DNA of 27,549 nucleotides from JBCBTJ01 sp964597685 (GCA_964597685.1 CAZQZC010000018.1:1-27549), one strand, 5' to 3'. Counted from the stretch's first letter, positions 16,827 through 27,549 are shown. The notes: generated by a model from the sequence alone, not told the origin. Translations and numbers: made by a program.

Positions 16827-17785
16827 CGTTCCTCCCTCGTGAGGTCAATCGTGTGGGACAGCCGGTTTCCATCACGTAAAAGCGTCAAACGCAGCGTCCC
16901 CCCGCCCTCAAGGCGTTCGAAAAGGGTTTCCGGGTCAATCGTGGCGATATCCTGGCCGTCTACGGAGACGATTTCGTCATCAGGCTCAAGCCCCGCATCG
17001 GCAAGGACGCCGGAGCCGCTGGCGGAGACGATCCGGTATCGTTGAACGCGCCCTCCCTCTCGGATCGGCACAAAGCGCGCCTCCCGAAGTAAAGCGTCCG
17101 GCGATACGCGCCCACGGCCGGAAGCGGCGGAGCGTTGATCTGACGCCGATTCACGCTCGGATTGTTCAGAAGGCTCAGTCGGGTTTGGTCGGTCGGCGCC
17201 CAAAACGTTCAGCGCGCCGTCCGGCGACATGGTCAAGCTTTCCAGCTCTCCCCGACGGTCGATGACCACGCGGCCCGCCAAAATACGAGACACGGTCACG
17301 CCTGGAAGAACTTCGTCGCCAACACGATAGGCCGCCTGGCGCTTGTCCGGTGTCAGGATATACGCCGTTCCTTGCTGCTCGTCCGTCGCAGCGCGCACCC
17401 CTGAGAGTACAAGATTGAGGCTCGTTTCGGGCGCTTCGATTTCGGCCGGGTCTTCGACGATCTCGATCGGCGCATCGCTTGAGAACGGATCAAGCTGCGT
17501 CAGCACTCCGAGGTTCGCCGCAACGACGGGCCGTGCGGACGTTTGGCTGATGATCGACCTGCTGGGCCCAGCCTGGCTGACCGCGCCCGATGCATCGACG
17601 ATCAGCCAGAAAAGACGGGCGCCGACCAGGCCCAATGCGAGCACGGCGCAGATTTCAAGGAATCGAGGCAGCACGCCGGCTACACGCGCTCCACGCGATA
17701 AAATATAGCCGACGTCCACGCTTGCTACCCTACCAATTCCTCCGACCTCATCCCCCATAAGCGACTGAAAGATACGGGTGTCCAC
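16823..17785 (-). CDS. gspC: Type II secretion system protein C
   Basis: GspC links the inner-membrane platform to the secretin and helps choose substrates. From GTG 17785 the product has 320 residues: a cytoplasmic start, one membrane segment at about 43-64, a homology-region domain around 125-195 (LNLVLSGVRAATDEQQGTAYI onward), a Ser/Pro/Glu linker, and a PDZ domain around 240-316 (YRIVSASGSGVLADAGLEPDDEIVSVDG). Start choice is open: ATG 17758 would shorten it by nine residues; neither has a strong ribosome-binding site. It begins only 24 bases after the TonB receptor stop, so the receptor and the T2SS are likely on one transcript. Confidence 0.93.
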   Translation of the reverse strand: MDTRIFQSLMGDEVGGIGRVASVDVGYILSRGARVAGVLPRFLEICAVLALGLVGARLFWLIVDASGAVSQAGPSRSIISQTSARPVVAANLGVLTQLDPFSSDAPIEIVEDPAEIEAPETSLNLVLSGVRAATDEQQGTAYILTPDKRQAAYRVGDEVLPGVTVSRILAGRVVIDRRGELESLTMSPDGALNVLGADRPNPTEPSEQSERESASDQRSAASGRGRVSPDALLREARFVPIREGGRVQRYRIVSASGSGVLADAGLEPDDEIVSVDGQDIATIDPETLFERLEGGGTLRLTLLRDGNRLSHTIDLTREER

Positions 17786-17809
17786 CCAATTTCAGCACAC
17801 CTATTCGGC

Positions 17810-20539
17810 TCAGAAAATCCGCTTAATCCCGAGCGAGAACGTTTGTCCCCGAGAGAACGAGTCGACCAAGACCGCCGTATCAGTCCCTCGCTGGAACGCT
17901 TCGTAATCGTCGCCGATCAGATTGCGGGCGGCGAAGGTGAACTCGTAATCGCCACCGTACAGATTGAACTGCTTCGAATACGTCATATCGAGGCTGATCG
18001 GCACTCGCTCGAAAATCGCTGGCTCGTCGGAGCTGAGATCTTCAGTCGAACGAATACGGTCGCTGACCAAATTCAGAAGCAGGCGGAACCGCGCCCCGGC
18101 GTCCTCATCGTCCCAACCGATCTGAGCATTTACGATATGGTCTGATTGACCTTGAAGCTGCCGGCCGTCGATGATGAAGCCGCCGGCGTCGAACACATCG
18201 CCGGTGACCGTGATGCCGCTGAAAGAGGGCAGGATAATCTCTCCGTCCGACGACACCTCCGATTGCGTGAAGGTGTAATTCGTGCGGAGGACGTAGTCCC
18301 GACCTTGGAGGAAACCCCAACCAAGCCATTCATCGAGCGCGACAATTTTTTCGAACTCAATCTCGAAGCCATACAATTCGGCGCTGGGCGCGTTGATGAA
18401 CGAGTTGATCTCCGTGTCGGTGCCGAATGCGCCAATTTCCTCAATCGGGTTTTCGATTTCCTTATAGAAACCGCCCAGAGTGAAGAACTCGCCCCGGCCG
18501 AAATACCATTCGAGGCGGGCGTCGAAATTGTCCGTCTGGCTGTTCACCAGGAACGGATTGCCGACAAACGTCTCGTCGGTTTCGGCATTGATAAATTCAG
18601 AGAACGCCAATTCGCGGAATTGGGGCCGGGTAATCGTTTGCGAGAAACCCGCGCGCAATTGAAGGTTCTCGGCGAAGTTCCACGTCGCCGTGATCGATGG
18701 GAGATAAAACTCCGACGACAGGGCCGCTTCGATCACATCGTCGCCTTCAAGACCGAATGTCGGGCTCGACGTGTCAGAGATCTGCAGTGAATCTTCGTAG
18801 CGAACGCCGCCCGAAAGCCGGAAGAAATTGGTGAACTGGATCTCTCCCGCAAGATAGAATGCGTCGAGCTCCAACGCGCCGTCGAACGCCTCGGGCGACG
18901 CCACGCCCCCGACCTCGCCAAGCTCGAAGCCGTCCGGACCGATGTTTTCCGGCGCCAGCACGACGTCGAGGCGAGAATCTTGAAGCTCAAGCGGAATACC
19001 GCCTTCAAACTCGAACTCGCGCAAAAACGAGACACGTGAGGAGTCGAAGTATGAGTATCCGGCCTTAATCTCCACATCGCGACCGGGCAGGAAGCCAAAC
19101 TCCAGAGGGAAGCGAAGATCGACGCCAACGCTCTCAGTCTGGTCGTCAATATCAGAGAACTGGAACGTCGTGCCCTCCAGATCGCCTTCCGAAAGAACGA
19201 AGTCACCAGCAGAATTCGTGTCGAATTCCGTTACGATCTGGAATGGCGCCTCACGGAAAGCTTCCGAATACGCGTAGCGCCAAGCCACGCTGAAATCGTC
19301 AAGGTCGCTCCAAATGTTGCCCAAGATGGGAAAAGTATGTTCGCCCCGCGCCTGGAGTGTGAACACCTGGCGTTCGAAGAACTCAAAGTTTTCCTGAAGG
19401 CTCAAACCAAGTTCTGCGTCGTCGCCTTCAAAGGTCCGCACCTCTTTCTTGGTCGAGCGCGCGACGAAGGCTGTCAAACCGATTTCGTGATCATCGAACA
19501 ATTCAAACCCGACGGACACCAAACCGTTCAGAGCAATGTTATTTTCAGTACTGTTCCGTTCAAAGCTCTCGTCCGGCGAAACAACGGTGATGGAGTCAGG
19601 ATCGCCAATCAGAACCGGGGATCCGTCTGGATTGACCGTCGAACCGTCTTCAAGCACCGTTTCGGCTTCAACGAACTGACGAACGCCGATCCGCGTGTCG
19701 AACGAACTTGAATATCCGAGCGTGCCGAGCAGGCCAATCGACACATTGGGGCTCACATCAAAGCGTGTTCCGCCAACGGCGCTAAAGCTGCCATTCGGGC
19801 CGACAAGCCCTTCCTGGGCGATGAAAAGCGCCGGATTTACCAAGCTCTCAGCAGCAGCTTCATTTTCTACCGACGTCAGAGATGCGACGCGGGCGTTGTT
19901 GAAGATCGGAGCCAAGGCGTCAGGCACGTTCCGCGTGCCATCGTCGAATCCTAGAAAGTCTGACGTGCCGCCGCCGTCAAAGAGGAGGCCGTCCTGAAAC
20001 GTCGTATCGACGCGCGCGGTGACCGATCCGCCAATTTCCAAGAAGCTCTCATCAGGCACGGCCTTCGTGCGCAACTCGATCAGGCCGCCGCCGAACTCGC
20101 CAGAGAATTCAGGCGACCACGTCTTTTGAACCAAAACAGAATCGAGAACGGATGTTGGGAAAAGGTCGAGCGGAGCAACCCGGCGAAGCGGCTCGGGGCT
20201 CGCAAGCGGCGACCCGTTCAATGTCGCCGATGTATAACGTTCATTCAGTCCGCGGACGAAGATGAATTTACCGCGCGAAACCGCCAATCCTGTGACACGT
20301 CCTAGCGCCGCAGCGGCGTTCGGATCGCCCGTCACCTGAAAATCATCGGAATCGATCAGGCTCGATATTTCCGACGTCGCGCGCTTCTCATCGGGGATAA
20401 ACTCCCCCCGGACAACGACCGGACCGAGAACACGCTCGTCCTCCGTTTCCTCCGCCTCTTGCGCAACCGCGATTCCAGCGGCGAGGCTCGTGGTCGACAA
20501 CAGCAAAAACGCCGTGAGCGGCCGATAAAACATGAACAT
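17810..20539 (-). CDS. TonB-dependent outer-membrane receptor
   Basis: This is a 22-strand beta-barrel receptor expected to import a bound ligand across the outer membrane using TonB energy. From ATG 20539 it has 909 residues: signal peptide with cleavage near IAVAQ, a possible TonB box around ERVLGPVVVRGEF, a plug domain with FVRGLNERYTSATLNGSPL and FSGEFGGGLIELRTK, then a barrel ending in FSLGIKRIF with the C-terminal Phe used by the BAM machinery. ATG 20533 is an alternative start; the frame to 20590 is unlikely. The gene follows the large lipoprotein gene through a hairpin and precedes gspC by 24 bases. The ligand cannot be told from sequence. Its neighbours suggest that it takes up something released or captured by the lipoprotein or by a T2SS substrate, an inference. 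Confidence 0.94.
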   Translation of the reverse strand: MFMFYRPLTAFLLLSTTSLAAGIAVAQEAEETEDERVLGPVVVRGEFIPDEKRATSEISSLIDSDDFQVTGDPNAAAALGRVTGLAVSRGKFIFVRGLNERYTSATLNGSPLASPEPLRRVAPLDLFPTSVLDSVLVQKTWSPEFSGEFGGGLIELRTKAVPDESFLEIGGSVTARVDTTFQDGLLFDGGGTSDFLGFDDGTRNVPDALAPIFNNARVASLTSVENEAAAESLVNPALFIAQEGLVGPNGSFSAVGGTRFDVSPNVSIGLLGTLGYSSSFDTRIGVRQFVEAETVLEDGSTVNPDGSPVLIGDPDSITVVSPDESFERNSTENNIALNGLVSVGFELFDDHEIGLTAFVARSTKKEVRTFEGDDAELGLSLQENFEFFERQVFTLQARGEHTFPILGNIWSDLDDFSVAWRYAYSEAFREAPFQIVTEFDTNSAGDFVLSEGDLEGTTFQFSDIDDQTESVGVDLRFPLEFGFLPGRDVEIKAGYSYFDSSRVSFLREFEFEGGIPLELQDSRLDVVLAPENIGPDGFELGEVGGVASPEAFDGALELDAFYLAGEIQFTNFFRLSGGVRYEDSLQISDTSSPTFGLEGDDVIEAALSSEFYLPSITATWNFAENLQLRAGFSQTITRPQFRELAFSEFINAETDETFVGNPFLVNSQTDNFDARLEWYFGRGEFFTLGGFYKEIENPIEEIGAFGTDTEINSFINAPSAELYGFEIEFEKIVALDEWLGWGFLQGRDYVLRTNYTFTQSEVSSDGEIILPSFSGITVTGDVFDAGGFIIDGRQLQGQSDHIVNAQIGWDDEDAGARFRLLLNLVSDRIRSTEDLSSDEPAIFERVPISLDMTYSKQFNLYGGDYEFTFAARNLIGDDYEAFQRGTDTAVLVDSFSRGQTFSLGIKRIF

Positions 20540-20560
20540 TGACAACCCCAAATCCCCGAC

Positions 20561-20605
20561 AATTACAAAAGAAGGCCGGCCCGGGATCATACAGATCCCG
20601 GGCCG
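20561..20605 (-). terminator. Hairpin with T-rich tail between lipoprotein and TonB receptor genes
   Basis: A perfect 12-base-pair inverted repeat (20577-20588 with 20594-20605, arms CGGCCCGGGATC, five-base loop) lies 13 bases after the stop of the minus-strand lipoprotein gene. Reading the minus strand it is followed by CTTCTTTTGTAATT, a T-rich stretch. This is the form of a Rho-independent terminator. The receptor start is 37 bases beyond the stem and no good promoter is visible in that space, so the hairpin probably acts as a partial terminator or as a 3' mRNA stabiliser that sets a high lipoprotein to low receptor ratio. Confidence 0.75.
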
Positions 20606-20618
20606 CAGCCCATTTAGA

Positions 20619-23630
<3,012 letters not shown>

Positions 23631-23736
23631 AGAGGCCCCCTCGAACTAGGCTCAGGATAAGGTTAACGGCGGGGCCGGCAAACTACGCTATCGCAGTAAG
23701 GAAGCCCCAACGCATCGGGAGCTATTGCATGGCTAA

Positions 23737-23754
23737 GTCTCAGAAATGTGACAA
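23737..23754 (-). promoter_or_regulatory. Possible PHO-box-like site upstream of the surface lipoprotein
   Basis: Reading the minus strand, TTGTCAC, then four A/T bases (ATTT), then CTGAGAC. Compared with the PhoB box (two CTGTCAT/C heptamers spaced by four A/T bases), five of seven bases match in each half. It ends about 106 bases before the lipoprotein ATG. Only a weak extended -10 (TGCAATAGC) follows at a suitable distance. The match could be chance; it is listed because the layout resembles a phosphate-regulated locus in Caulobacter. Confidence 0.25.
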
Positions 23755-23794
23755 ACAAGATAGGAAAGTGAGCACGCGACGTTTTTGCAACAAC

Positions 23795-23814
23795 AGTGCC
23801 GAAAGCGGCGACAC
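23795..23814 (-). terminator. Weak candidate terminator after the epimerase gene
   Basis: In the 204-base gap between the epimerase stop and the lipoprotein start, AGTGCCG and its complement form a seven-pair stem interrupted by a three-base bulge, with a tetraloop. On the minus strand it is followed by GTTGTTG, only moderately T-rich. The rest of the gap holds the possible PHO-like site and the lipoprotein leader; nothing else was seen. Confidence 0.25.
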
Positions 23815-23834
23815 TTTCTTCCAATTCTTTGTTA

Positions 23835-24824
23835 TTAAGCCGCTTTTTGAAAAACGTGCGACTTGTACCAATCGACGAAACGGGACACGCCGTCGGCCAA
23901 ACGCACCGTCGCCGACCAACCGTAATCGCGCTGCAACGCCGAAGAATCAGCGCAAGTTTCAACGACGTCGCCCGGCTGCATCCCAACCCGGCGGCGAATC
24001 GCCGTTTGACCCGACGCACCTTCGATAGCTTCGATCAAATCGTCGATCGGCGACGCCCGCCCAGACCCCACATTGTAGACTAAGTGACTACAGAACTCAC
24101 GCGAAAAGCCCGGCGGCTCAGGCGACGTTGCAATCTGCGTCGCCGCTTCGGCGGCGTCGTCCACGAATGTAAAATCGCGCCTCACATCGCCATGATTGAA
24201 AACCTGGATGGGACGGCCGTCCAAAATTCGCTCGGTAAAAAGCCAATAAACCATGTCGGGGCGTCCCCACGGCCCATACACGGTGAAAAAACGCAGCCCG
24301 ATCTGTTTGATCCCATATAACGACGCGTAGGACTCAGACATCAGCTCATCGGCGCGTTTCGTCGCCGCATATAACGACGCTGGAGTTCGCAGATCATTTG
24401 ATTCAGTCATCGGAATCGGCGCGTCGACGCCGTACACCGAACTCGACGAAGCGTAGATCAACATCGGGCCGCCGGCGGCCCGGCGGCAGAACTCAAGAAC
24501 CGCGAGATGACCGCTCAGATTCGAATGCGCGAACGCCATGGGATCGTCGATCGAGTGACGGACGCCCGCTTGGGCGGCCATGTGGATCACGCGGTCCACG
24601 CCGCATTCGGCGAATGGCTGTAATGCGGAGGGGACCGATATGTCAGCCTTGTGGAATTGGAACCCTGGCGCTTTGTCGAGCCGCTCAAGGCGCGCCCGTT
24701 TAAGGGGGGCGTTCGAAAAGGCTTCAAGTCCGTCGACACCAATGACCTCGTGGCCGAGCGCCAAGAGTTGTTTCGATATGGCCGACCCAAGAAAGCCGGC
24801 GGCGCCCGTGACGAGGAACTTCAT
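23835..24824 (-). CDS. UDP-glucuronate 4-epimerase-like NAD-dependent epimerase
   Basis: An extended short-chain dehydrogenase of 329 residues that most resembles UDP-glucuronate 4-epimerases, which make UDP-galacturonate for surface polysaccharide. It has the NAD-binding GAAGFLG at residues 7-13, HMAAQAGVRHSIDDP, the catalytic SSSVYG with Tyr 152 and Lys 156 (YAATK), then LRFFTVYGPWGRPDMVYWLFTERIL and NHGDVRRDFTFVDD, all typical of that subgroup and not of GalE. UDP-galactose or other 4-epimerase activity cannot be fully excluded. It lies 71 bases after galU, whose product UDP-glucose is two steps upstream in the same pathway; the intervening UDP-glucose dehydrogenase is not in the window. 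Confidence 0.9.
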   Translation of the reverse strand: MKFLVTGAAGFLGSAISKQLLALGHEVIGVDGLEAFSNAPLKRARLERLDKAPGFQFHKADISVPSALQPFAECGVDRVIHMAAQAGVRHSIDDPMAFAHSNLSGHLAVLEFCRRAAGGPMLIYASSSSVYGVDAPIPMTESNDLRTPASLYAATKRADELMSESYASLYGIKQIGLRFFTVYGPWGRPDMVYWLFTERILDGRPIQVFNHGDVRRDFTFVDDAAEAATQIATSPEPPGFSREFCSHLVYNVGSGRASPIDDLIEAIEGASGQTAIRRRVGMQPGDVVETCADSSALQRDYGWSATVRLADGVSRFVDWYKSHVFQKAA

Positions 24825-24838
24825 ACGAGTTCTTTCAT
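24821..24838 (-). other. Possible five-codon leader overlapping the epimerase start
   Basis: Directly before the epimerase, GAGGAAA is followed by ATG and four codons (Met-Lys-Glu-Leu-Val), whose TGA stop overlaps the epimerase ATG (ATGA). The epimerase itself lacks a well-placed ribosome-binding site, so ribosomes may load on the mini-ORF and re-start. Very short ORFs like this arise by chance often. Confidence 0.25.
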
Positions 24839-24895
24839 TTTCCTCGACATAGCCTCACGGCTGAAAGGACGATAGTCGAAATCGCGGCGGAAGCG

Positions 24896-25768
24896 CTATC
24901 GACCGCTCCCAGAGACCAAGCTCCGGGCGCCTTCTGAAATTTCGGGATGATCGAGAGCGTAAGCGAGGACCGCTTCGAAATAACCGAGTTTGGAGCCCAC
25001 ATCATAGTCCGCCCCCTCGAACTCGTAGGCGAAGAAACTCTGACGCTCCATCAAACGAGCCATCGCGTCCGTTAACTGGATTTCACCGCCGGCGCCTGCG
25101 GCCTGTGTTTCCAGAAGATCAAAAATCTCGGGCTGCAGGATATAGCGCCCGGTGATCTTGAGGTTTGATGGAGCGTCCTGTCGCTCCGGCTTCTCCACCA
25201 TGCCAGACATTTCGATCAGTCGGCCATCGCGGGACTTGGGCGCGATAACGCCATAGGACGACACCCGTTCGAGGGGGACCGGATCAACGGCGAGAACATT
25301 TCCGCCAACGGTCTCAAAGGCCGCATTCATCTGCGCCAGACAGGACGGCCGCCCCTTCACCAGCACATCGGGAAGCAAAACAGCGAAAGGCGCATCACCC
25401 ACAATGTCGCGCGCGCACCAAATCGCATGTCCCAAGCCAAGCGGGGCTTGCTGACGCACAAAGCTCGCAGCCCCGGGCGGCAGAACCGACTGACCCAGCA
25501 ATTCGAGAATATCGGTCTTGTTTTTTTGTCTTAGCGTCGCTTCGAGTTCGTAGGCGCGATCAAAGTAGTCTTCGATTGCGCCTTTATTTCGTCCCGTGAC
25601 GAAAACGATGTGCTCAATCCCCGCTTCAAGCGCTTCGTCGACAACGTATTGGATGGCTGGCCGATCGACGACGGGAAGCATCTCCTTCGGGATCGCCTTC
25701 GTCGCCGGCAGAACCCGCGTTCCAAAACCTGCGACAGGCAGTACGGCCGTTTTGACTTTGTCTGACAT
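24896..25768 (-). CDS. galU: UTP--glucose-1-phosphate uridylyltransferase
   Basis: GalU makes UDP-glucose from UTP and glucose-1-phosphate, the donor and precursor for many surface glycans. The 290-residue product has the nucleotide-binding start VLPVAGFGTRVLPATKAIPKE followed by MLPVVDRPAIQYVVDEA, then QQAPLGLGHAIWCAR, LLPDVL, the SSYGVIAP and EKPE motifs, and GGEIQLTDAMARL, all characteristic. Length and start (MSDKVKTAVLPVAG) are normal. It is followed by the UDP-glucuronate epimerase-like gene on the same strand, which suggests a small nucleotide-sugar operon. Confidence 0.97.
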   Translation of the reverse strand: MSDKVKTAVLPVAGFGTRVLPATKAIPKEMLPVVDRPAIQYVVDEALEAGIEHIVFVTGRNKGAIEDYFDRAYELEATLRQKNKTDILELLGQSVLPPGAASFVRQQAPLGLGHAIWCARDIVGDAPFAVLLPDVLVKGRPSCLAQMNAAFETVGGNVLAVDPVPLERVSSYGVIAPKSRDGRLIEMSGMVEKPERQDAPSNLKITGRYILQPEIFDLLETQAAGAGGEIQLTDAMARLMERQSFFAYEFEGADYDVGSKLGYFEAVLAYALDHPEISEGARSLVSGSGR

Positions 25769-25855
25769 GCCCGCGCCTTTGAATTGCTATTGGTCAAGCG
25801 TCGCGCGGGCCCATACCATGCGCCGGGCCCAAGCTGAACCAAATTCGCCTGCGTC

Positions 25856-26080
25856 TTAGAGCCCCGAATAGGAGAGCAACGCACCGGCCAAAGCCGCGCC
25901 GACAAAGAGCGTGAAAAGAGCGGACGCCGGATTGGCCGCCGTGAGATTCGGGCCTTGGGCGAACGCGGACGCCAAACGGTCTTGCAGCTCGATCGCCGGG
26001 GAGCGAACCGGCTCAAAGGTGCGCGCCGGCGGCGTTGGCTTTGGTGTTTCAGGCCTTTGCTTGGGTGACACAGCGGGCAC
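25856..26080 (-). CDS. Small single-pass membrane protein, unknown function
   Basis: A 74-residue product read from GTG 26080, with GGAG a suitable distance upstream. The first 30 residues are Pro/Lys/Arg-rich (PETPKPTPPARTFEP), the middle is a short polar helix, and the last 23 residues (from ASALFTLFVGAALAGALLS) form one membrane segment close to the C-terminus, suggesting a tail-anchored or C-in topology. I recognise no family. It sits between the SDR gene and galU on the same strand. Support is an intact frame, a plausible ribosome-binding site and the membrane segment; it could still be spurious. Confidence 0.6.
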   Translation of the reverse strand: MPAVSPKQRPETPKPTPPARTFEPVRSPAIELQDRLASAFAQGPNLTAANPASALFTLFVGAALAGALLSYSGL

Positions 26081-26143
26081 GGGGCGACTCCATCCTCCCC
26101 TGCACTACAAACCCACTAGTCCTAACAATGCCTGAAAAATATC

Positions 26144-26902
26144 TCACAAAGCGCGTTGAAGGTGGCCGCCATCGACAATGATGGTCGCTCCCGTCATGTA
26201 GGAGCCCGCCTCTGACGCCAAGAGCAAGAGCGGTCCGCTCAGCTCGCCAAGGTCGCCGGTCCGACGCATCGGGATCCGCCTTGTCATTTTCGCGCCCTGC
26301 TCCGTCTCGAAGAACTGGCTATTGATATCCGTCACGAAGTATCCGGGCGCCAATGCATTGACGCGGATGCGATGGCGCGCGAGCTCAAGCGCCATCGAGC
26401 GCGTCAGATGGTCGACCGCCGCTTTGGAGACGCCGTAGGCCGACAGGGTCTGCCTGTTTCCATAGGCCGTGATCGACGCGATGTTGATGATAGAGCCCGG
26501 ACGATCGACTTTGATAAGCCGGTCAGCCGCCAGTTTGGCCACACGCCATACGCCCTTGAGATTGGTGTTCATCACAAGGTCCCAATCGGCCTCATCCATC
26601 TCATGGGCGAAGGCTTCTCGCGAGAGCCCCGAATTATTCACGATAATGTCAGCGGGGCCATGCCACGCTTCGATTTGATCGAACGCCGCCTCAACGCTTG
26701 AGGCGTCGGTCACATCAAGCGGCGCGGCGATCGCCTCCCCGCCTTCGCTCACAATGTCGGCGGCCAAAACCTCCAGCTTCTCAATCCGCCGAGAGGCCAA
26801 CACGACACGCGCGCCATGCTGCGCCAGCACGCGGGCGAAATGGGCGCCGAGACCGCTCGATGCGCCCGTGACCAAAGCCGTTTTGCCAGTCAGTTCGAAC
26901 AT
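26144..26902 (-). CDS. SDR family oxidoreductase
   Basis: A classical short-chain dehydrogenase of 252 residues. It shows TGASSGLG (residues 12-19) for NAD(P) binding, NNSG at 89-92, the catalytic Ser 143, Tyr 156 and Lys 160 (SAYGVSKAA), and the terminal GGHL. Arg 38 and Arg 39 after the second beta strand (ASRR) suggest NADP preference, an inference. Substrate unknown; the family includes 3-oxoacyl-ACP reductases and many alcohol/keto reductases. ATG 26902 has a good GGAGG ribosome-binding site; the frame to 26944 adds 14 residues with no family similarity. It is transcribed away from pntA across a 62-base gap that must hold both promoters; I could not identify them. Confidence 0.93.
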   Translation of the reverse strand: MFELTGKTALVTGASSGLGAHFARVLAQHGARVVLASRRIEKLEVLAADIVSEGGEAIAAPLDVTDASSVEAAFDQIEAWHGPADIIVNNSGLSREAFAHEMDEADWDLVMNTNLKGVWRVAKLAADRLIKVDRPGSIINIASITAYGNRQTLSAYGVSKAAVDHLTRSMALELARHRIRVNALAPGYFVTDINSQFFETEQGAKMTRRIPMRRTGDLGELSGPLLLLASEAGSYMTGATIIVDGGHLQRAL

Positions 26903-26964
26903 TCTCGCCTCCAGAGCCCTGTTTTTGATTGATAGGAGCAGCAAGTAGCCCTACTTCCGCCCGC

Positions 26965-27549
26965 ATGAAAATCGCTGTCCTGAAAGAGCGCCGATCTGGC
27001 GAGACGCGGGTCGCCGCAACGCCTGAAACGGTCAAGAAACTCGTCGGCCTCGGCCATGCCGTGTCCATTGAGAGCGACGCCGGCACCGTCGCGGGTTTTC
27101 CAAACACCGCATTCGAAGAGGCCGGCGGCGCAATCGGCGCTGACGCGAAAGCGGCGTGCTCGAACGCCGACATCGTGTTCAAGGTCGCTCCGCCGGAGGC
27201 GCCGGACATCGCCGCGACGCCAGATGGCGCAGCGCTTATTGGCCTGATGGAGCCGTATTCGGGCGCTGTTCCGCTCGACCGGCTCAACGAGCGCAAAATC
27301 GCGGCGCTTTCGATGGAATTCACACCGCGAATAACGCGGGCCCAAAGCATGGACGCCCTGTCGTCCCAATCAAACCTGGCCGGCTACCGAGCGGTCATCG
27401 AAGGCGCGCAGATCTACGGCCGCGCGATGCCGATGATGATGACCGCCGCAGGCACCGTCGCCCCCGCCAAGGTGTTCGTCATGGGCGCGGGCGTCGCCGG
27501 CCTGCAAGCCATCGCCACCGCGCGCCGGCTTGGGGCCGTTGTGACCGCC
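26965..27549 (+). CDS. pntA: NAD(P) transhydrogenase alpha subunit, partial at right edge
   Basis: The first 195 codons of the alpha subunit of the proton-translocating transhydrogenase, which uses the proton gradient to move hydride from NADH to NADP. The canonical start MKIAVLKERRSGETRVAATPE is present, followed by DIVFKVAPPE, MEFTPRITRAQSMDALSSQ, and the Rossmann motif GAGVAGLQAIATARRLGA at the window end. The reading frame is open to base 27549 and the gene continues outside. In many alphaproteobacteria the alpha subunit is split in two genes (pntAA, pntAB) followed by pntB; this cannot be seen here. Confidence 0.95.
   Translation, partial: MKIAVLKERRSGETRVAATPETVKKLVGLGHAVSIESDAGTVAGFPNTAFEEAGGAIGADAKAACSNADIVFKVAPPEAPDIAATPDGAALIGLMEPYSGAVPLDRLNERKIAALSMEFTPRITRAQSMDALSSQSNLAGYRAVIEGAQIYGRAMPMMMTAAGTVAPAKVFVMGAGVAGLQAIATARRLGAVVTA

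Noticed and set aside
25800..25835. Two GGGCCC palindromes 12 bases apart before galU, as a possible terminator
   Set aside because: The stem is only six pairs and is not followed by a T-run on the minus strand; GGGCCC is common in this GC-rich DNA.
26903..26964. Divergent promoters between the SDR gene and pntA
   Set aside because: The 62-base gap must contain regulatory sites, but I could not find convincing -35/-10 pairs, so none is annotated.

Overview
The window looks like chromosomal DNA of an alphaproteobacterium. Support comes from the high GC content, the order slt / dapA / smpB, a short pntA-type transhydrogenase alpha subunit, and a complete T2SS cluster next to a TonB-dependent receptor and a surface lipoprotein, a layout I associate with Caulobacterales and relatives (Hyphomonadaceae / Parvularculaceae-like). 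The genus cannot be fixed from sequence alone. Nearly every gene is on the minus strand; only the lytic transglycosylase and the partial pntA are on the plus strand. No rRNA, tRNA, CRISPR array, insertion sequence or prophage was seen, and no gene-free stretch exceeds 300 bases.

Layout from left to right. Bases 1-3280 (minus) hold an ABC exporter cut by the window edge, smpB and dapA. Bases 3282-5390 (plus) hold a soluble lytic transglycosylase that starts head-to-head with dapA. Bases 5383-17785 (minus) hold a tightly packed operon read from right to left: gspC-D-E-F-G-H-I-J-K-L-M-N, then an unrecognised lipoprotein and a threonine dehydratase-like PLP enzyme. All 12 core T2SS genes are present and intact; the prepilin peptidase gspO is not here. 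Immediately upstream, on the same strand, are a TonB-dependent receptor (17810-20539) only 24 bases from gspC and a 1003-residue surface lipoprotein (20619-23630). Bases 23835-25768 hold two nucleotide-sugar genes, a UDP-glucuronate 4-epimerase-like enzyme and galU. Then come a small membrane protein, an SDR oxidoreductase and, divergently, the start of pntA at the right edge.

The most interesting part is 17785-23630 together with the T2SS operon. The lipoprotein has a lipobox, 20 consecutive prolines and two copies of a roughly 450-residue acidic repeat domain. Its mature form contains no lysine. A strong hairpin with a T-rich tail lies between it and the receptor, so receptor and T2SS expression may depend on read-through. 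A weak PHO-box-like sequence lies upstream of the lipoprotein. From memory, Caulobacter crescentus ElpS, a phosphate-starvation surface lipoprotein whose release depends on the adjacent 12-gene T2SS, offers a precedent for this layout. The working hypothesis is a lipoprotein / receptor / secretion module for nutrient scavenging. Whether the lipoprotein is really ElpS-like needs a homology search.
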